Shown: positions 9,385 to 20,093, counted from the stretch's first letter. The stretch: 64,000 bases of DNA from Anditalea andensis (GCF_000714815.1 NZ_JMIH01000014.1:682001-746000); one strand, 5' to 3'. The notes: generated from the letters alone by a model not told the origin. Numbers and translations: made by a program.

Positions 9385-12300
9385 ATGGAGCTCAGCAATT
9401 ATTTAGCCAATTTAAAATATATTTTTCTATACCTAATGCTTTTAGGGATATTTTTTCCATTGGTACCCAGCCAGGCCCAGGGATTCAATAACAATGAATG
9501 GGTTTTTGGTTATTGCGATGGAGCTACACAAAGAAATTACATTTCCTTTGGAAAAGACGGGGAAGGCCGAGTAAGGCAATTGACTGGCCTGGGGTCTGTT
9601 CAGCCTTATTCAGCTGGTAACAGTGCTTTGGCTATAGACCCTATTACAGGTGAAGTTTTATTTTATACCAATGGATTCCTGATATTTAATAGCGTAAATG
9701 AAATAATCCAAGGAGCAGCGCCTAATATAAATGGGCTTCAAAATGGCAGACAGACAGTGGCTATTGGCATATTGGATTATGAACCTGATGGGGATAAAAT
9801 CTATTACACCTTTTATATATCACCTAACGGGTCACTATTATATTCAATAGTGGACATGAACAATCCAGGGGGTGCTCCTGCCGGGCAGCCTCCAAGAGGT
9901 GCTGTTGTAGCTGGAACCAAAGACACCCCAATAGGTCAGGCACAGGGAGCCATAGCAGTCATTAAATCTCCCGATTCACCTTCTTATCTGATGAGCTATA
10001 CCAATGGGACTATTATAGCCAGGGAAATCGGCAATACTGAAGGGACCCTAACAGAAACCTCAAGTGCAGCCTTCCCTTTTGTTCCAAAATCCATTGTTTT
10101 TGATGAAGATTCAGGACAGCTGATACTGATACCGGAAGACCCTTCTTCGGACATTGCCATAGTAGCTTTTGATACCGCTTCAGGTACGCTGGGTGCTATT
10201 ACGTACATAGAAGGTACTGGTGGAGGCACCGGCGTGGAAGGAGTCGCCATCTCTCCCGATCGTGAATACCTGTACTATTCCCGTGGCAATCAACTCTTCC
10301 GCATTCCGATGTCAGATTTGAACGCTGAACCTGAGCTAATAGCATTAGAAAATAACATTTATCGTATTTATGATTTAAAAACTGGGCCGGATGGAAACAC
10401 CTATTATATATATGAGGAGACTGAAGGAGGTCCTCAGTTGGTAGGGAGAATCGAAAATCCTGATGAGGAGGATATTGAAGCGTTAGAAGTGGACGAAGAC
10501 CCTTTTGATGGTACTGATTTTTGCGGTAGAATATTTCCGCAGTTTGCACCTAATGCTACCATAGATCCTGAGGTAGATTTTACTTGGGAGCCTGATATGC
10601 CCTGTCAGAACAATCCCATTCAGCTGACCAGCAGTATCACACCACAGAACTACAGGCCGGTGAGCTTTGAATGGTCCTTTGAACCTGCACTTACCGACGA
10701 AGATGGTGAAGAGATCGAAGCGGACTATAACCAGGAACATTTTCTTTTGCCAGAAGGCGCTACCGCCCAGGAGTCCATACAGGTTACGCTCACGGTGACC
10801 TTTGCTGATGGCACTACTAAAACTGTCCCTAAAACCATTAACTTAACCCAAAATGAATTGCAGGCGAATTTTACTCCCCAGGATACTACAGTATGTGAAG
10901 GCACCTGTTTAGATATTGCTTCTTTATTGGAAGCCAGCACGGGGGATGCCCAAGGCGGAGGAATGGGTGGTGGCCAACAGCCTGACAATTTAGAATATTT
11001 ATGGTCCGACATACGTACCTGGGGCCCTAAAGAAAGGCCATGTGTTTTAGACAAACCAGGATTATACTGGGTATTGGTAAGAGACCCCCAAAACCCGGGA
11101 TGTACAGCCTATGCGAGCATTAGGATCAATGTCTGGGACATAGATGATCCAAGAAACAACATCTGGTACTTTGGTGACGGCGCGGGGCTAGACTTTAACC
11201 CAGGTATAGGGCCAGATGGGGAAGACCTTCCTGTACCTAGACCAATCGAGGAACCACATCCCCAACAGATCCCTGCCGGTGTGACCACTATTTCAGATGC
11301 TTCCGGGCAGGTACTGTTTTATTCGGATGGTGAGACCGTATGGGATGCCAACCATACGGAGTTAGCTACCGGTATAGGAGGAGATAGAGATGCTTCTCAG
11401 AGTGTATTGGCTGTCCCAGTTCCGCAGGATGAAACATTGTTTTACCTATTTACTTTAGGAGGCGGCGAAGCTAAATTTACAGTAGTAGACATTAAAGGAA
11501 GTGATGGTGGGGCTGGTTTTGGAAATGTTACTACTTCAAACAATTTCCTTTTCAGTCCTACTACTGATAAAGTGGCGGCCGTAGGTGCCGGTGATACCAC
11601 TTGGGTGGCATTCCATGAATTAGGAAACAATACCTTCCGGTTTTATCCTGTGACAGCACAAGGCATAGGTCCACCGGTGCTCAGCTCATTGGGCAGTAAC
11701 CACAATTTTGGAACAGGAGAAGTCGGTGCCATGAAATTTAGCCCTGACGGTACCAAGCTGGCCGTTACCATCAATGATGGGGGGGCAAACAGGTTGGAAA
11801 TATTTGATTTTGACCCTTCCACAGGAGCCCTTACTGAATATGCTTTACTGGACGTGGGTGCAGAGGGTAATATTTACGGTTTAGAGTTTTCTAATGATGG
11901 CTCCCGCGTCTTCGTATCCTATACGGATAATAATTCAAGAGTGGAAGAATTCAAGATAGAACCTGTTGAAGACTGCTTCGAATGCTTTGACGACAGCAGC
12001 AGTCAGGCAGAACGTGAAGAATGTATCCTTAACACAAAGGATATCCTCTCATCAGCCGGGCCATTTGGTGCCCTGCAAATCGGTCCGGATGGCCAGATTT
12101 ATGTCGCCAGACCAGGCCAAACGGTAGTTGGCCAACTCCAGGTAGGGCAGGATTGTGAAGAAAGCAACTACAATGATCAAGCCCATGATGCTATGCCTGG
12201 ACCTTCCAGACTTGGACTTCCTGCTTTTGTCAATAATGATGGCAGCTCCATACCAGAACCATCCTTGGAAGGTCCAGAAATATTTTGTCTCGATGAGGAA

Positions 12301-14811
12301 GGCAATACTGCTGGTTTATTCGGAGGTGGAGGTGAGCCGGATATAGACTTTTATAGATGGATAATTTTAAATCCATCAGGTGAAGAAGTTTACAGCCAGC
12401 AGGGCAGTGAAGATGCCCAAGAGATAGAATACAGCTTCCAGCTCGAGGGAACATATACCGTAAGACTCAATGTGGACCGCTGTACAGAAATGGATTATTA
12501 TGTAGAAGAAATGCAGGTGCTTGTGATATCCCCACCTACTATAATCTTACCGGAAGATGCAGCTTTGTGTGCAGGACAGCCCATTACCCTTACAGCAGTA
12601 GATCCAGACGATCCGCGGATAGAAGAATATATTTTTCAATGGGTAAATGCTGCAGGAGAAATTTTGGGTGAAGATAATACGATAGAAGTTATCACCGAAA
12701 GTATCTATACCGTTACCGTTTCATTTGCGGTATCAGCAGCTGAGGATGAAGAATCATTTTCATCCTGCCCGACCACAGCTTCTATATTCGTAGGCCCTGA
12801 GTTTGAATTTAATGTAGATCAGGGAGCAGAGGAAATCTGTTTGGGTGAAGAAGTCACATTTATCCCAGACACCCCTATTCTGGGTAACTGGTATTATATT
12901 CTGGAGGGAGAAGATGACAGGGTGCTGATAGGGGAATTTTATGAACTGGAGCTGGATACGGATGAGCTGGCCGGACCGGGGATATATACCATAATTTTAG
13001 TGACTGAAGACCCTATTATCACTGACTGTCCCATAGAAAAAACCTTTGCTCTTATAGTAAATTCTTTACCAGCTTTTGAAGCCCGGAGTTTGAATGACAA
13101 TGTAGATTGTGAAACCAATGATGGTTTACTGGAAATTGAGGCTTTTGAAGACATAGAAGAATTGCTGATAGAAGAGACCGGACGGACCTATAATTTTACT
13201 GCTGGTCAGTCGGTCCAGATTACAGAACTGGCTCCAGGTAATTATACCCTAATTGCCTCCAACGGGGGCTGTACCTATAGCAGAACGGTAACCATCCCCA
13301 ATGCCAATATACCTGAAGCTTATGAATACCAGGCGGCAGTTATTCAGGACTGTGAAATGGGTGGAGGAAGCCTCGTAATAACGTTTACCAATGGACCTGT
13401 TACCGGTGCATATGAAATCACCCGGCAAGGGAGTAACGGTATTACCATCAGAGAAACATTTGCCAACCTCGCCGTAGTCACTGTTCCTGATCTGGAAGAA
13501 GGAGAGTATTCCGTAGAGATTTTCACTGAAGATGGCTGTTCCATACCTGATCCTGATCTCTATCCAATAGCATTTGATCAGGTTGATTTCAGTATACCTT
13601 CATCAGTAACTTCCTGCGGACCGTTTCAGCTTATACCAAGTAGTAATCAAAACCCAGTCTACACCGTACTTGATGCTAACGGGAATAATATAAACCTACA
13701 GAACGGGGGCTACCTATTGGAAGCAGGGACCTTTACTGTAATAGGTGAAGCCACTGACTTTTGCCCTCGCGAAAGACTGATTACAGTGACTATTCAACCA
13801 GCTGTTCCATTTGATTTACAGGAACCGATCAACGTCTGTGAAGGCCCCTTTGCTTATATAGCAAATCTTAATGGAAGGCCATCAGAAGAATTTATTATAC
13901 GATGGAGAAATGAAGTAGGAGAAATTGTGAGCAGAGGGCAACACTTCAATCCGAGAGCGGCAGGCAACTATTCTTTAGAAGTAACCTTAAGGGGATCATC
14001 CAATTGTGCAGCTACTCCAATAGCCTTTACAGTCCCTACCCTGCCCACACGTGTTCCTGTAGAATTGAGTTCACCAAGTTCGTGTGCATTTGATGGAGCA
14101 TATATAACAGCCAATGGAAATTTTAATGAAGAATTAACCATTTCTTGGTTTTTAGATGGAATAGAACTGGTCGCTTTTGAAGGACTAACTGAAATTACAT
14201 CTGTGGCGGATGGGATTTATTCCGTTCAAATCTTAAATATAAACGGTTGTATTTTAGGCGAAGATAGTTATCAACTATATGAATCTGATTTGGCTCCCAT
14301 TGTACTGGAAGAAAGCTATACCATCTGTGCTTTAGAGGGCATTACCACTCCATTGGATCCTGGGGAATATGACAACTATGCATGGATATTTGACGGAAAT
14401 ATAGTCAGTACAGAACGAATGTACAGCCCTACCCAACCTGGAGAGTATCAACTGAGGGTCAGGGATAGTTTTGGCTGTGAGCTTACAGAAGCCTTTATGA
14501 TCATTGAAGACTGCGAACCTGCTGTCCGGTTTCCCACAGCAATGAAGCTGGGTAGGAACGACCAATTATTTGTGATATATGTCAATGAATTTGTATCCTA
14601 TGTGCAGGTATTGATCTATAACCGATGGGGTGAACTTATCCATGTGGATGAAACTAATGAAGTCGCCCCCAATACACCATTACTTCCATGGAATGGCTCT
14701 GTAAGAGGCAAAAATGTACCTATAGGTACATATCCTGTCATCATCAGGTACAGAAGTGACAGCCAAAACCTTGATAGGGAAATAAAACGAGCTCTTCTAA
14801 TATTAGAATAA
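9385..14811 (+). CDS. Giant T9SS type B cargo (gliding-motility C-terminal domain)
   Basis: Predicted 1808-residue secreted surface protein. After a signal peptide (about residues 12-31, ending SQAQ) there are two related propeller-like regions, starting NNEWVFGYCDG near 36 and NNIWYFGDGAG near 591, separated by PKD/Ig-like sequence. From about 960 onward come Ig/PKD-like repeats with regularly spaced cysteines. The last 90 residues match the type B sorting domain (VQVLIYNRWGELI, PWNGSVRGKNVPIGTYPVIIRY). Likely a surface adhesin. The C-terminal ~850 residues are collinear with the 891-residue protein at 15758. Ligand unknown. Confidence 0.88.
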   Translation: MELSNYLANLKYIFLYLMLLGIFFPLVPSQAQGFNNNEWVFGYCDGATQRNYISFGKDGEGRVRQLTGLGSVQPYSAGNSALAIDPITGEVLFYTNGFLIFNSVNEIIQGAAPNINGLQNGRQTVAIGILDYEPDGDKIYYTFYISPNGSLLYSIVDMNNPGGAPAGQPPRGAVVAGTKDTPIGQAQGAIAVIKSPDSPSYLMSYTNGTIIAREIGNTEGTLTETSSAAFPFVPKSIVFDEDSGQLILIPEDPSSDIAIVAFDTASGTLGAITYIEGTGGGTGVEGVAISPDREYLYYSRGNQLFRIPMSDLNAEPELIALENNIYRIYDLKTGPDGNTYYIYEETEGGPQLVGRIENPDEEDIEALEVDEDPFDGTDFCGRIFPQFAPNATIDPEVDFTWEPDMPCQNNPIQLTSSITPQNYRPVSFEWSFEPALTDEDGEEIEADYNQEHFLLPEGATAQESIQVTLTVTFADGTTKTVPKTINLTQNELQANFTPQDTTVCEGTCLDIASLLEASTGDAQGGGMGGGQQPDNLEYLWSDIRTWGPKERPCVLDKPGLYWVLVRDPQNPGCTAYASIRINVWDIDDPRNNIWYFGDGAGLDFNPGIGPDGEDLPVPRPIEEPHPQQIPAGVTTISDASGQVLFYSDGETVWDANHTELATGIGGDRDASQSVLAVPVPQDETLFYLFTLGGGEAKFTVVDIKGSDGGAGFGNVTTSNNFLFSPTTDKVAAVGAGDTTWVAFHELGNNTFRFYPVTAQGIGPPVLSSLGSNHNFGTGEVGAMKFSPDGTKLAVTINDGGANRLEIFDFDPSTGALTEYALLDVGAEGNIYGLEFSNDGSRVFVSYTDNNSRVEEFKIEPVEDCFECFDDSSSQAEREECILNTKDILSSAGPFGALQIGPDGQIYVARPGQTVVGQLQVGQDCEESNYNDQAHDAMPGPSRLGLPAFVNNDGSSIPEPSLEGPEIFCLDEEGNTAGLFGGGGEPDIDFYRWIILNPSGEEVYSQQGSEDAQEIEYSFQLEGTYTVRLNVDRCTEMDYYVEEMQVLVISPPTIILPEDAALCAGQPITLTAVDPDDPRIEEYIFQWVNAAGEILGEDNTIEVITESIYTVTVSFAVSAAEDEESFSSCPTTASIFVGPEFEFNVDQGAEEICLGEEVTFIPDTPILGNWYYILEGEDDRVLIGEFYELELDTDELAGPGIYTIILVTEDPIITDCPIEKTFALIVNSLPAFEARSLNDNVDCETNDGLLEIEAFEDIEELLIEETGRTYNFTAGQSVQITELAPGNYTLIASNGGCTYSRTVTIPNANIPEAYEYQAAVIQDCEMGGGSLVITFTNGPVTGAYEITRQGSNGITIRETFANLAVVTVPDLEEGEYSVEIFTEDGCSIPDPDLYPIAFDQVDFSIPSSVTSCGPFQLIPSSNQNPVYTVLDANGNNINLQNGGYLLEAGTFTVIGEATDFCPRERLITVTIQPAVPFDLQEPINVCEGPFAYIANLNGRPSEEFIIRWRNEVGEIVSRGQHFNPRAAGNYSLEVTLRGSSNCAATPIAFTVPTLPTRVPVELSSPSSCAFDGAYITANGNFNEELTISWFLDGIELVAFEGLTEITSVADGIYSVQILNINGCILGEDSYQLYESDLAPIVLEESYTICALEGITTPLDPGEYDNYAWIFDGNIVSTERMYSPTQPGEYQLRVRDSFGCELTEAFMIIEDCEPAVRFPTAMKLGRNDQLFVIYVNEFVSYVQVLIYNRWGELIHVDETNEVAPNTPLLPWNGSVRGKNVPIGTYPVIIRYRSDSQNLDREIKRALLILE

Positions 14812-14899
14812 CTGAAGCCGCTGGGAACAAATTCTCCACTGATATGGGTTAAAAACATAACACATTTTTACCCTATCATTAAAACCCCGAGAATGTAAT

Positions 14900-15652
14900 A
14901 TGATGATTACGCTTATATCACCTGCTAAAACATTAGACTTAAATACTCCTGAATACACTACGTCCACTACACCTGTTTTTCAAAAGGATATATTAGAACT
15001 GGTAGGCATCATGAAAAAAAAATCAGCTTCATCCATTAAAGCTTTAATGGGGGTCAGTGATAATCTGGCAGAACTCAATGAAGAAAGATTCAAATCTTTT
15101 GAAAAAGAATTTACTCCAGATAACTCCAAACAGGCCCTGCTGGCATTTAAAGGAGATGTATACCAGCAGCTCAGTGTTGATCAATATTCTGAAAAAGAAT
15201 TTGAATTTGCTCAGGAACATGTACGCATACTTTCAGGCCTTTATGGTCTTTTGCGTCCCCTGGACCTTATCCAACCATATAGGTTAGAAATGGGGATAAA
15301 ACTGGAAAACAAAAAAGGTAAAAACCTATATGAATTTTGGGGATCCAAGATAGCCAAAGCTCTAAATGATACGGGTGCAGATACACTTGTAAATCTCGCT
15401 TCTCAGGAATATTTTAAGTCTATAGATCAAAAATCGCTTCAGCCTAAGATCATAACCCCAAATTTTAAGGAATATAAAGATGGTAAATATAAAATCGTGG
15501 GCATATTTGCTAAAAAAGCCAGGGGCATGATGACCAATTATATTATAGAAAATAAAATAGACCTCCCCGATAAACTAAAAATATTCAACGAAGAGGGATA
15601 TGAATATTCAGAAAAGCTAAGCACTGAAGATGAATATGTTTTTATCCGGTAA
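14900..15652 (+). CDS. yaaA: Peroxide stress protein YaaA (DUF328)
   Basis: Cytosolic protein of the YaaA family; the E. coli member limits intracellular free iron under hydrogen peroxide stress and the fold binds DNA in vitro. The N-terminus MMITLISPAKTLDL and the internal blocks FKGDVYQQL, LSGLYGLLRPLDLIQPYRLEMG and FAKKARGMM are family signatures. Length 250 is normal. ATG 14903 is an equally good start. It sits between two paralogous surface-protein genes with no obvious functional link. Confidence 0.95.
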   Translation: MMITLISPAKTLDLNTPEYTTSTTPVFQKDILELVGIMKKKSASSIKALMGVSDNLAELNEERFKSFEKEFTPDNSKQALLAFKGDVYQQLSVDQYSEKEFEFAQEHVRILSGLYGLLRPLDLIQPYRLEMGIKLENKKGKNLYEFWGSKIAKALNDTGADTLVNLASQEYFKSIDQKSLQPKIITPNFKEYKDGKYKIVGIFAKKARGMMTNYIIENKIDLPDKLKIFNEEGYEYSEKLSTEDEYVFIR

Positions 15653-15757
15653 TATCAGGAATGCTGTCTGTATATAATTTGGAATACATATTGTATGGAA
15701 TTTTAAACTTACTAGCTATCCACATTAAATTTTTATACTATCACCCATGGGGACTAG

Positions 15758-18433
15758 ATGAAACCGCCCGTTAAATTACTGACTTTCAGTTTTCTGATCA
15801 TATTACTTTCCCTTTATATAGGTGAGGTAGTAGGAGAAACACTATACTATCTAAACAAACCAAATGCCGCTTTGGTAGAACACCAAATAGAGGGCCCTGA
15901 AGCTGTATGTTTAAATAGTGCCTTTGTTTTTGAAGAATATTCTACATCAGGAGCGCCAGGTGACACATTTTTTTGGAGCATGCGGGATGAAACAGGATTT
16001 GAAATTTCAAATCAAAGAGGAGCTACAGTCTCTATCCCATACACTTCAGAAGGAAATTTTACCATAACCCTAAGGGTAGCAAGAGGTGAGAACCCGAATT
16101 TTGACACTAAGTCCATTAATGTATTAGTAGAGAGAGGACCAACTTTTATCTTACCTCCAGATGTAATATTGTGTGGCAGTGAAAATGTTTCCCTGACTGC
16201 TTTGGATCCAGATGATCCACAGCTTGGGAATGTGACGATTGAATGGTTTGATGAAGCCGGCAATGCAGTAGGTACAGGCAATACCATTCTTACTAATATA
16301 AAGGGGAGATACCAGGTTACCATTACTTCAGCAGCATGCAGTATAGATGGTTTCACCTTTGTAGGCCCTTCCATAGAAGTAGAATTAAACCAGACGGAAA
16401 ATAATGTTTGTTTGGGTCAAAATGTAACTTTTACACCTGATGTACCCGTAAATGGTATGTGGGCTTACCAAAAATCGGATCAATTGGTAAGAACAGAAAT
16501 TGGAGAATTTTTTGAACTTACACTTGATACAGATGCATTGGATGGTCCAGGAGAGTATACCATTTATTTTTCCGTAGAAGATAGGGAAAGGCCGGGTTGT
16601 TCAGTAGAAGAACAGCGAAACCTGACTGTAACAGAAGCTGTCAATCTAATTATATCGGACATTACCAATGCTGAAAGTTGTGACAATCCCAATGGATCAT
16701 TTAAAATAAATGGAGGTACAGGGTTACAGTCCATACAAGTATTTGGTCCTCAAGGTTCCATTTTTAATGATGGACCTATTGCTGATGACACTTTTGTAGA
16801 AAACTTATGGCCAGGAATATATACAGTGATAGCAGAATCTACTGGATGTATTACAAGTACTACTGTATCAATTGACAACTTAAACCCTGATGATGCAGTA
16901 CCTTTCACAGTGTCTCCGAATGATCAAACCTGCTCCGATACTGGAATAAATCCAGGGATGGTTACCATCACTCTAGAGGAATTCTCTCCTGATATGAATG
17001 TTAGCCTTATCAATGTTGCTGGAGGAGCTATAAGGGCTTCATTTGTCAATGAACCTGTTGTTACCCTCAATGCCCCTGCCGGGGATTACCTCATAGAAGT
17101 AAGTGATGCAGATAATTGTGTGAGTATAAGTTCGCAGCCCTATAGTGTAGGAGGCGCGGCCCAGGTGAATTTTTCAATCCCTCCTTCCATAAGGGCATGT
17201 GAGTCTTATAACTTGCTACCTATAAGTACCCAATCACTTCAATATACCCTTACAGGGCCAAATGGACAGAATATTCCCTTTGAAAACGGCGGTTTTACTT
17301 TAACCACATCAGGCACTTATGAAATTCTGGGGTTTTCTCAGGATTCGGATTCACCTCTTTGTCCTAATTTAAAAGTATTTGAAGTAGAAATTAATGAACA
17401 GATAGAGTTTGAGTATTCTATGCGGCAGATAGATTGTCTGGGCAATCAACTTTATACAGCAGAACTTAATGATTTAGATCCTTCCACTGTATTTATACGG
17501 TGGTTAGATTCTGATCAAAGCACTATTTTAGGTAGAGATTTGGTATTTTTCCCTACTGAAAACAAAACCTATTACCTGGACGTACAGCCAAGGGCCAGTT
17601 CCCAGTGTCCTGCTGCCCCTATTCCTTTTGAAGTCATGTCGGTACAGACTTCAGTAGATGTAGTGATTGAAGGCTCGCCATTTTGCGGCCTCAACGATCC
17701 CTTAACCACATTAAGTGTAAATACTGATTTTGATGCAGTAGAATCTATTGAATGGTATTATATAGATGAAGACGGGTTTAGTTTGCTACTGAATAATCCT
17801 GGTAATCAAGCTACCATAGATGTGCCATTTGAGGGTACTTATGAAGTAGTAGTAAGAAGTGATATCTATTGTGAATTAGGTAGGGCCACATATGATGTCG
17901 GCCGGATTTTGGATATTCGTCTAGGCATAAGTGCAAAACAGTTTATTTGTATAGAAGAAAATCAATACAATACACTCAACCCTGGAGAATTTGAAATATA
18001 TGAGTGGAGCAGAGATGGGAATGTAATAAGTACTGATCCCATTTTCACCCCAAGAGCACCCGGGCAATATGGACTATACATTGTTGATTTTAATGGATGT
18101 GAAGTATCTACTACTTTTGAGGTGGAAGATATATGTGCCCAATTAATTTCTATGCCCAATGCCATGGTATCAGGAGATCCTGAAAGGGATTTTCGTATAT
18201 TTGCCAATCCGGCGATATCTGAGATAGAAGTGTTTGTTTTCAATAAACTAGGTGAACTCATTTATTACTGCCAATCTCCAAATAATCCCAACTCTGATGC
18301 CATCTGCATATGGGATGGATTTGTAAACGGCACAAAACTTATGGTAGGTACTTATCCGGTCACCATCAAATATAAAATACCTGGTACAACCCTATCTGAT
18401 CAGGTCAATAAATTTATTGTAGTCCCAAAATAA
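15758..18433 (+). CDS. T9SS type B cargo, paralogue of the upstream giant protein
   Basis: Predicted secreted protein of 891 residues with an N-terminal signal segment (FSFLIILLSLYIGEVVG). Residues 46-891 align end to end with 963-1808 of the upstream protein: both begin with EGPE plus a Cys and share LDPDDP/VDPDDP, CLGxxVTFxPD and GEFxELxLDTDxLxGPGxYTI. It lacks the propeller-like N-terminal half. The C-terminus (ISEIEVFVFNKLGELI, WDGFVNGTKLMVGTYPVTIKY) is a type B sorting domain. Probably a shorter surface adhesin from duplication; the stop overlaps the next ATG as TAATG. Confidence 0.87.
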   Translation: MKPPVKLLTFSFLIILLSLYIGEVVGETLYYLNKPNAALVEHQIEGPEAVCLNSAFVFEEYSTSGAPGDTFFWSMRDETGFEISNQRGATVSIPYTSEGNFTITLRVARGENPNFDTKSINVLVERGPTFILPPDVILCGSENVSLTALDPDDPQLGNVTIEWFDEAGNAVGTGNTILTNIKGRYQVTITSAACSIDGFTFVGPSIEVELNQTENNVCLGQNVTFTPDVPVNGMWAYQKSDQLVRTEIGEFFELTLDTDALDGPGEYTIYFSVEDRERPGCSVEEQRNLTVTEAVNLIISDITNAESCDNPNGSFKINGGTGLQSIQVFGPQGSIFNDGPIADDTFVENLWPGIYTVIAESTGCITSTTVSIDNLNPDDAVPFTVSPNDQTCSDTGINPGMVTITLEEFSPDMNVSLINVAGGAIRASFVNEPVVTLNAPAGDYLIEVSDADNCVSISSQPYSVGGAAQVNFSIPPSIRACESYNLLPISTQSLQYTLTGPNGQNIPFENGGFTLTTSGTYEILGFSQDSDSPLCPNLKVFEVEINEQIEFEYSMRQIDCLGNQLYTAELNDLDPSTVFIRWLDSDQSTILGRDLVFFPTENKTYYLDVQPRASSQCPAAPIPFEVMSVQTSVDVVIEGSPFCGLNDPLTTLSVNTDFDAVESIEWYYIDEDGFSLLLNNPGNQATIDVPFEGTYEVVVRSDIYCELGRATYDVGRILDIRLGISAKQFICIEENQYNTLNPGEFEIYEWSRDGNVISTDPIFTPRAPGQYGLYIVDFNGCEVSTTFEVEDICAQLISMPNAMVSGDPERDFRIFANPAISEIEVFVFNKLGELIYYCQSPNNPNSDAICIWDGFVNGTKLMVGTYPVTIKYKIPGTTLSDQVNKFIVVPK

Positions 18434-18780
18434 TGTATAAACTACTTGCTGTACTATTGTGCCTGTTTCTAATTTCGTGTAGTAAACCAGTGATAGAACA
18501 TGGTAAGGCTAGTTATTATGCTGATAAATACAAAGGCAGGAAAACATCCAGCGGTGAAACTTATAGACATCGTAAAATGACCGCTGCCCATAGAACACTC
18601 CCTTTTGGTACCAGAGTAGTGGTCACCAATGTTAAAAATGGCAGAAAAGTAAAAGTGAGGATCAATGACCGCGGCCCTTTTGTATCAGGTAGGATCATCG
18701 ACCTATCTAAAAAGGCTGCCAGGCGGTTAGATATGGTAAATGATGGTGTAGTATCAGTGGAAGTTAAATATAGAAAGTAG
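18433..18780 (+). CDS. RlpA-like double-psi beta-barrel lipoprotein
   Basis: Septal-ring lytic-transglycosylase-type protein that may cleave glycan strands lacking stem peptides. A lipobox LISC (Cys16) ends the signal peptide, so a membrane lipoprotein is expected. The DPBB core is visible as GKASYYADKYKGRKTSSGE, TAAHRTLPFGTRVVVTN and VRINDRGPFVSGRIIDLSKKAA, the last containing the conserved Asp. At 115 residues it is the minimal domain with no SPOR domain. Overlaps the upstream surface-protein gene by one base and probably shares its transcript. Confidence 0.9.
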   Translation: MYKLLAVLLCLFLISCSKPVIEHGKASYYADKYKGRKTSSGETYRHRKMTAAHRTLPFGTRVVVTNVKNGRKVKVRINDRGPFVSGRIIDLSKKAARRLDMVNDGVVSVEVKYRK

Positions 18781-19149
18781 AAACACCAATCTATGTCTAA
18801 AAGCCGCTATTTCGCATCTCATATTAGCTTTAAAGATTTTTTATCCTATCATATTGCCGTACTAATAGATTAGGATTTTTTCGGTAATCCTGGGCTCAAA
18901 GATACCATAGAAGCTTAGAGGAGCCCTGGCCAAGCAAAAATGGCTGTCATTTGGGGGAGGAGTTCCCTTTATTTTAATGCACCTTCTTCATTTTCTGCAT
19001 GATTGGTAAATTGAAATTGTGACTCAGGATTTAATACCGGCTTTATTTCAAAGTGGTTACCTTTGGACGTTGGTATGGAAGGGAATTCAGTCTTTAGGCT
19101 AAAAGATGTATAAAGACCAAAATCCCTATATATTTATAACTGATAAAGC
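18781..19149. other. Convergent intergenic region
   Basis: 369 bases between the RlpA-like gene (+) and the flavodoxin-like gene (-). The only structure seen is a small inverted repeat AGGATT/AATCCT at 18872-18877 and 18886-18891, too weak to call a terminator. No ORF worth reporting. Confidence 0.4.
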
Positions 19150-19800
19150 CTATTCACTCTCCTTTTCGGCAGCCTCTGATAGCTTATGGAGATTGGTAGG
19201 GATAGGATTGTCATTTAATAATTTCGCCATATAGGCAGTGTTATGAATCAGGTATCGGAGATTCTGATTGGTAAACAGATGATTGTCTCCCCCACCCTCT
19301 ATATAACTGGGGCCTGGCCCTGCATCTCCTACCCAATATGCCATAGGAGCTGGAGGCAGTGTACACCCTGAATGATTTAAACTAAAAAGAATTTCCGAGC
19401 ATACCTTTTTGCCCCCATCTTCATTACCCGTAACCAGGGCCGCACCTACCTTGTTATATAGGGGATACTGACCTGTTTGCTCATCCTGCTCACTGGTACT
19501 ACCATCTATCCTTTCGATGACCATTTTACAGATGGATGATTTATCACCTAACCATACAGGAGAAGCCAATATAATTATGTGTGACTTTTTTATTTCTGCC
19601 AAAATGGAAGGCCATGCGTCATCACCTCCTTCATCTGAGGTCGTCCCAAATGCTATATTATGATCTATGGCCCGGATGACCTGGCACTCTACCATTTGCT
19701 CATTATAAAGCCTTACCGCTTTATTGATTAGAGCTTCAGTATTTGATTCTGCCGGAGACGGCTTAAGTGTACAGTTAATAATAATGGCTTTTATTTTCAT
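19150..19800 (-). CDS. Flavodoxin-like NAD(P)H-dependent oxidoreductase
   Basis: Predicted FMN-dependent reductase of the flavodoxin fold. Seen are the first strand and phosphate loop (IIINCTLKPSPAESNTEAL), the motif IIILASPVWLGDKSSICKMVIERID, in which SPVWLG is the usual flavin-contacting loop, and GAALVTGNEDGGKKV. Length 216. The acceptor substrate (quinone, azo or nitro compound, or flavin itself) cannot be inferred. No operon partner: pgk starts almost 300 bases away. Confidence 0.82.
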   Translation of the reverse strand: MKIKAIIINCTLKPSPAESNTEALINKAVRLYNEQMVECQVIRAIDHNIAFGTTSDEGGDDAWPSILAEIKKSHIIILASPVWLGDKSSICKMVIERIDGSTSEQDEQTGQYPLYNKVGAALVTGNEDGGKKVCSEILFSLNHSGCTLPPAPMAYWVGDAGPGPSYIEGGGDNHLFTNQNLRYLIHNTAYMAKLLNDNPIPTNLHKLSEAAEKESE

Positions 19801-20031
19801 CGTTGGTGTGGTTGAGTTAGTCTGAATGATTAACCTGACGAGAATATTTTTTGTTATAGGTCAAAGAATATATTCGCATAAAAATCCCCATCCCCAAAAA
19901 ACAATCTGGTAAAACTTACTTTTCAAATTACTTAAGCCCTTACTTTTTTATCAGAAAAAAATAAATTTCAAAATGTCTATCATTATCAAACTTAAAAGCC
20001 TGCCATTAAACCGTATCGTAAAAAAAGGCAC

Positions 20032-20072
20032 AAAAAAAGAGGAACAGCACAGATTGGCTTATTCCCCTTTTT
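20032..20072 (-). terminator. Intrinsic terminator downstream of pgk
   Basis: An 11-bp imperfect stem, AAAAAGAGGAA at 20034-20044 against TTCCCCTTTTT at 20062-20072, with a 17-base loop. On the minus strand the second arm runs into a T tract, as expected for a factor-independent terminator just after the pgk stop. Confidence 0.65.
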
Positions 20073-20093
20073 AAGATTATGGCTCTTTTTTTA

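Noticed and set aside
18872-18891. Small inverted repeat after the RlpA-like gene
   Set aside because: Six base pairs without a T tract; too weak to call a terminator.
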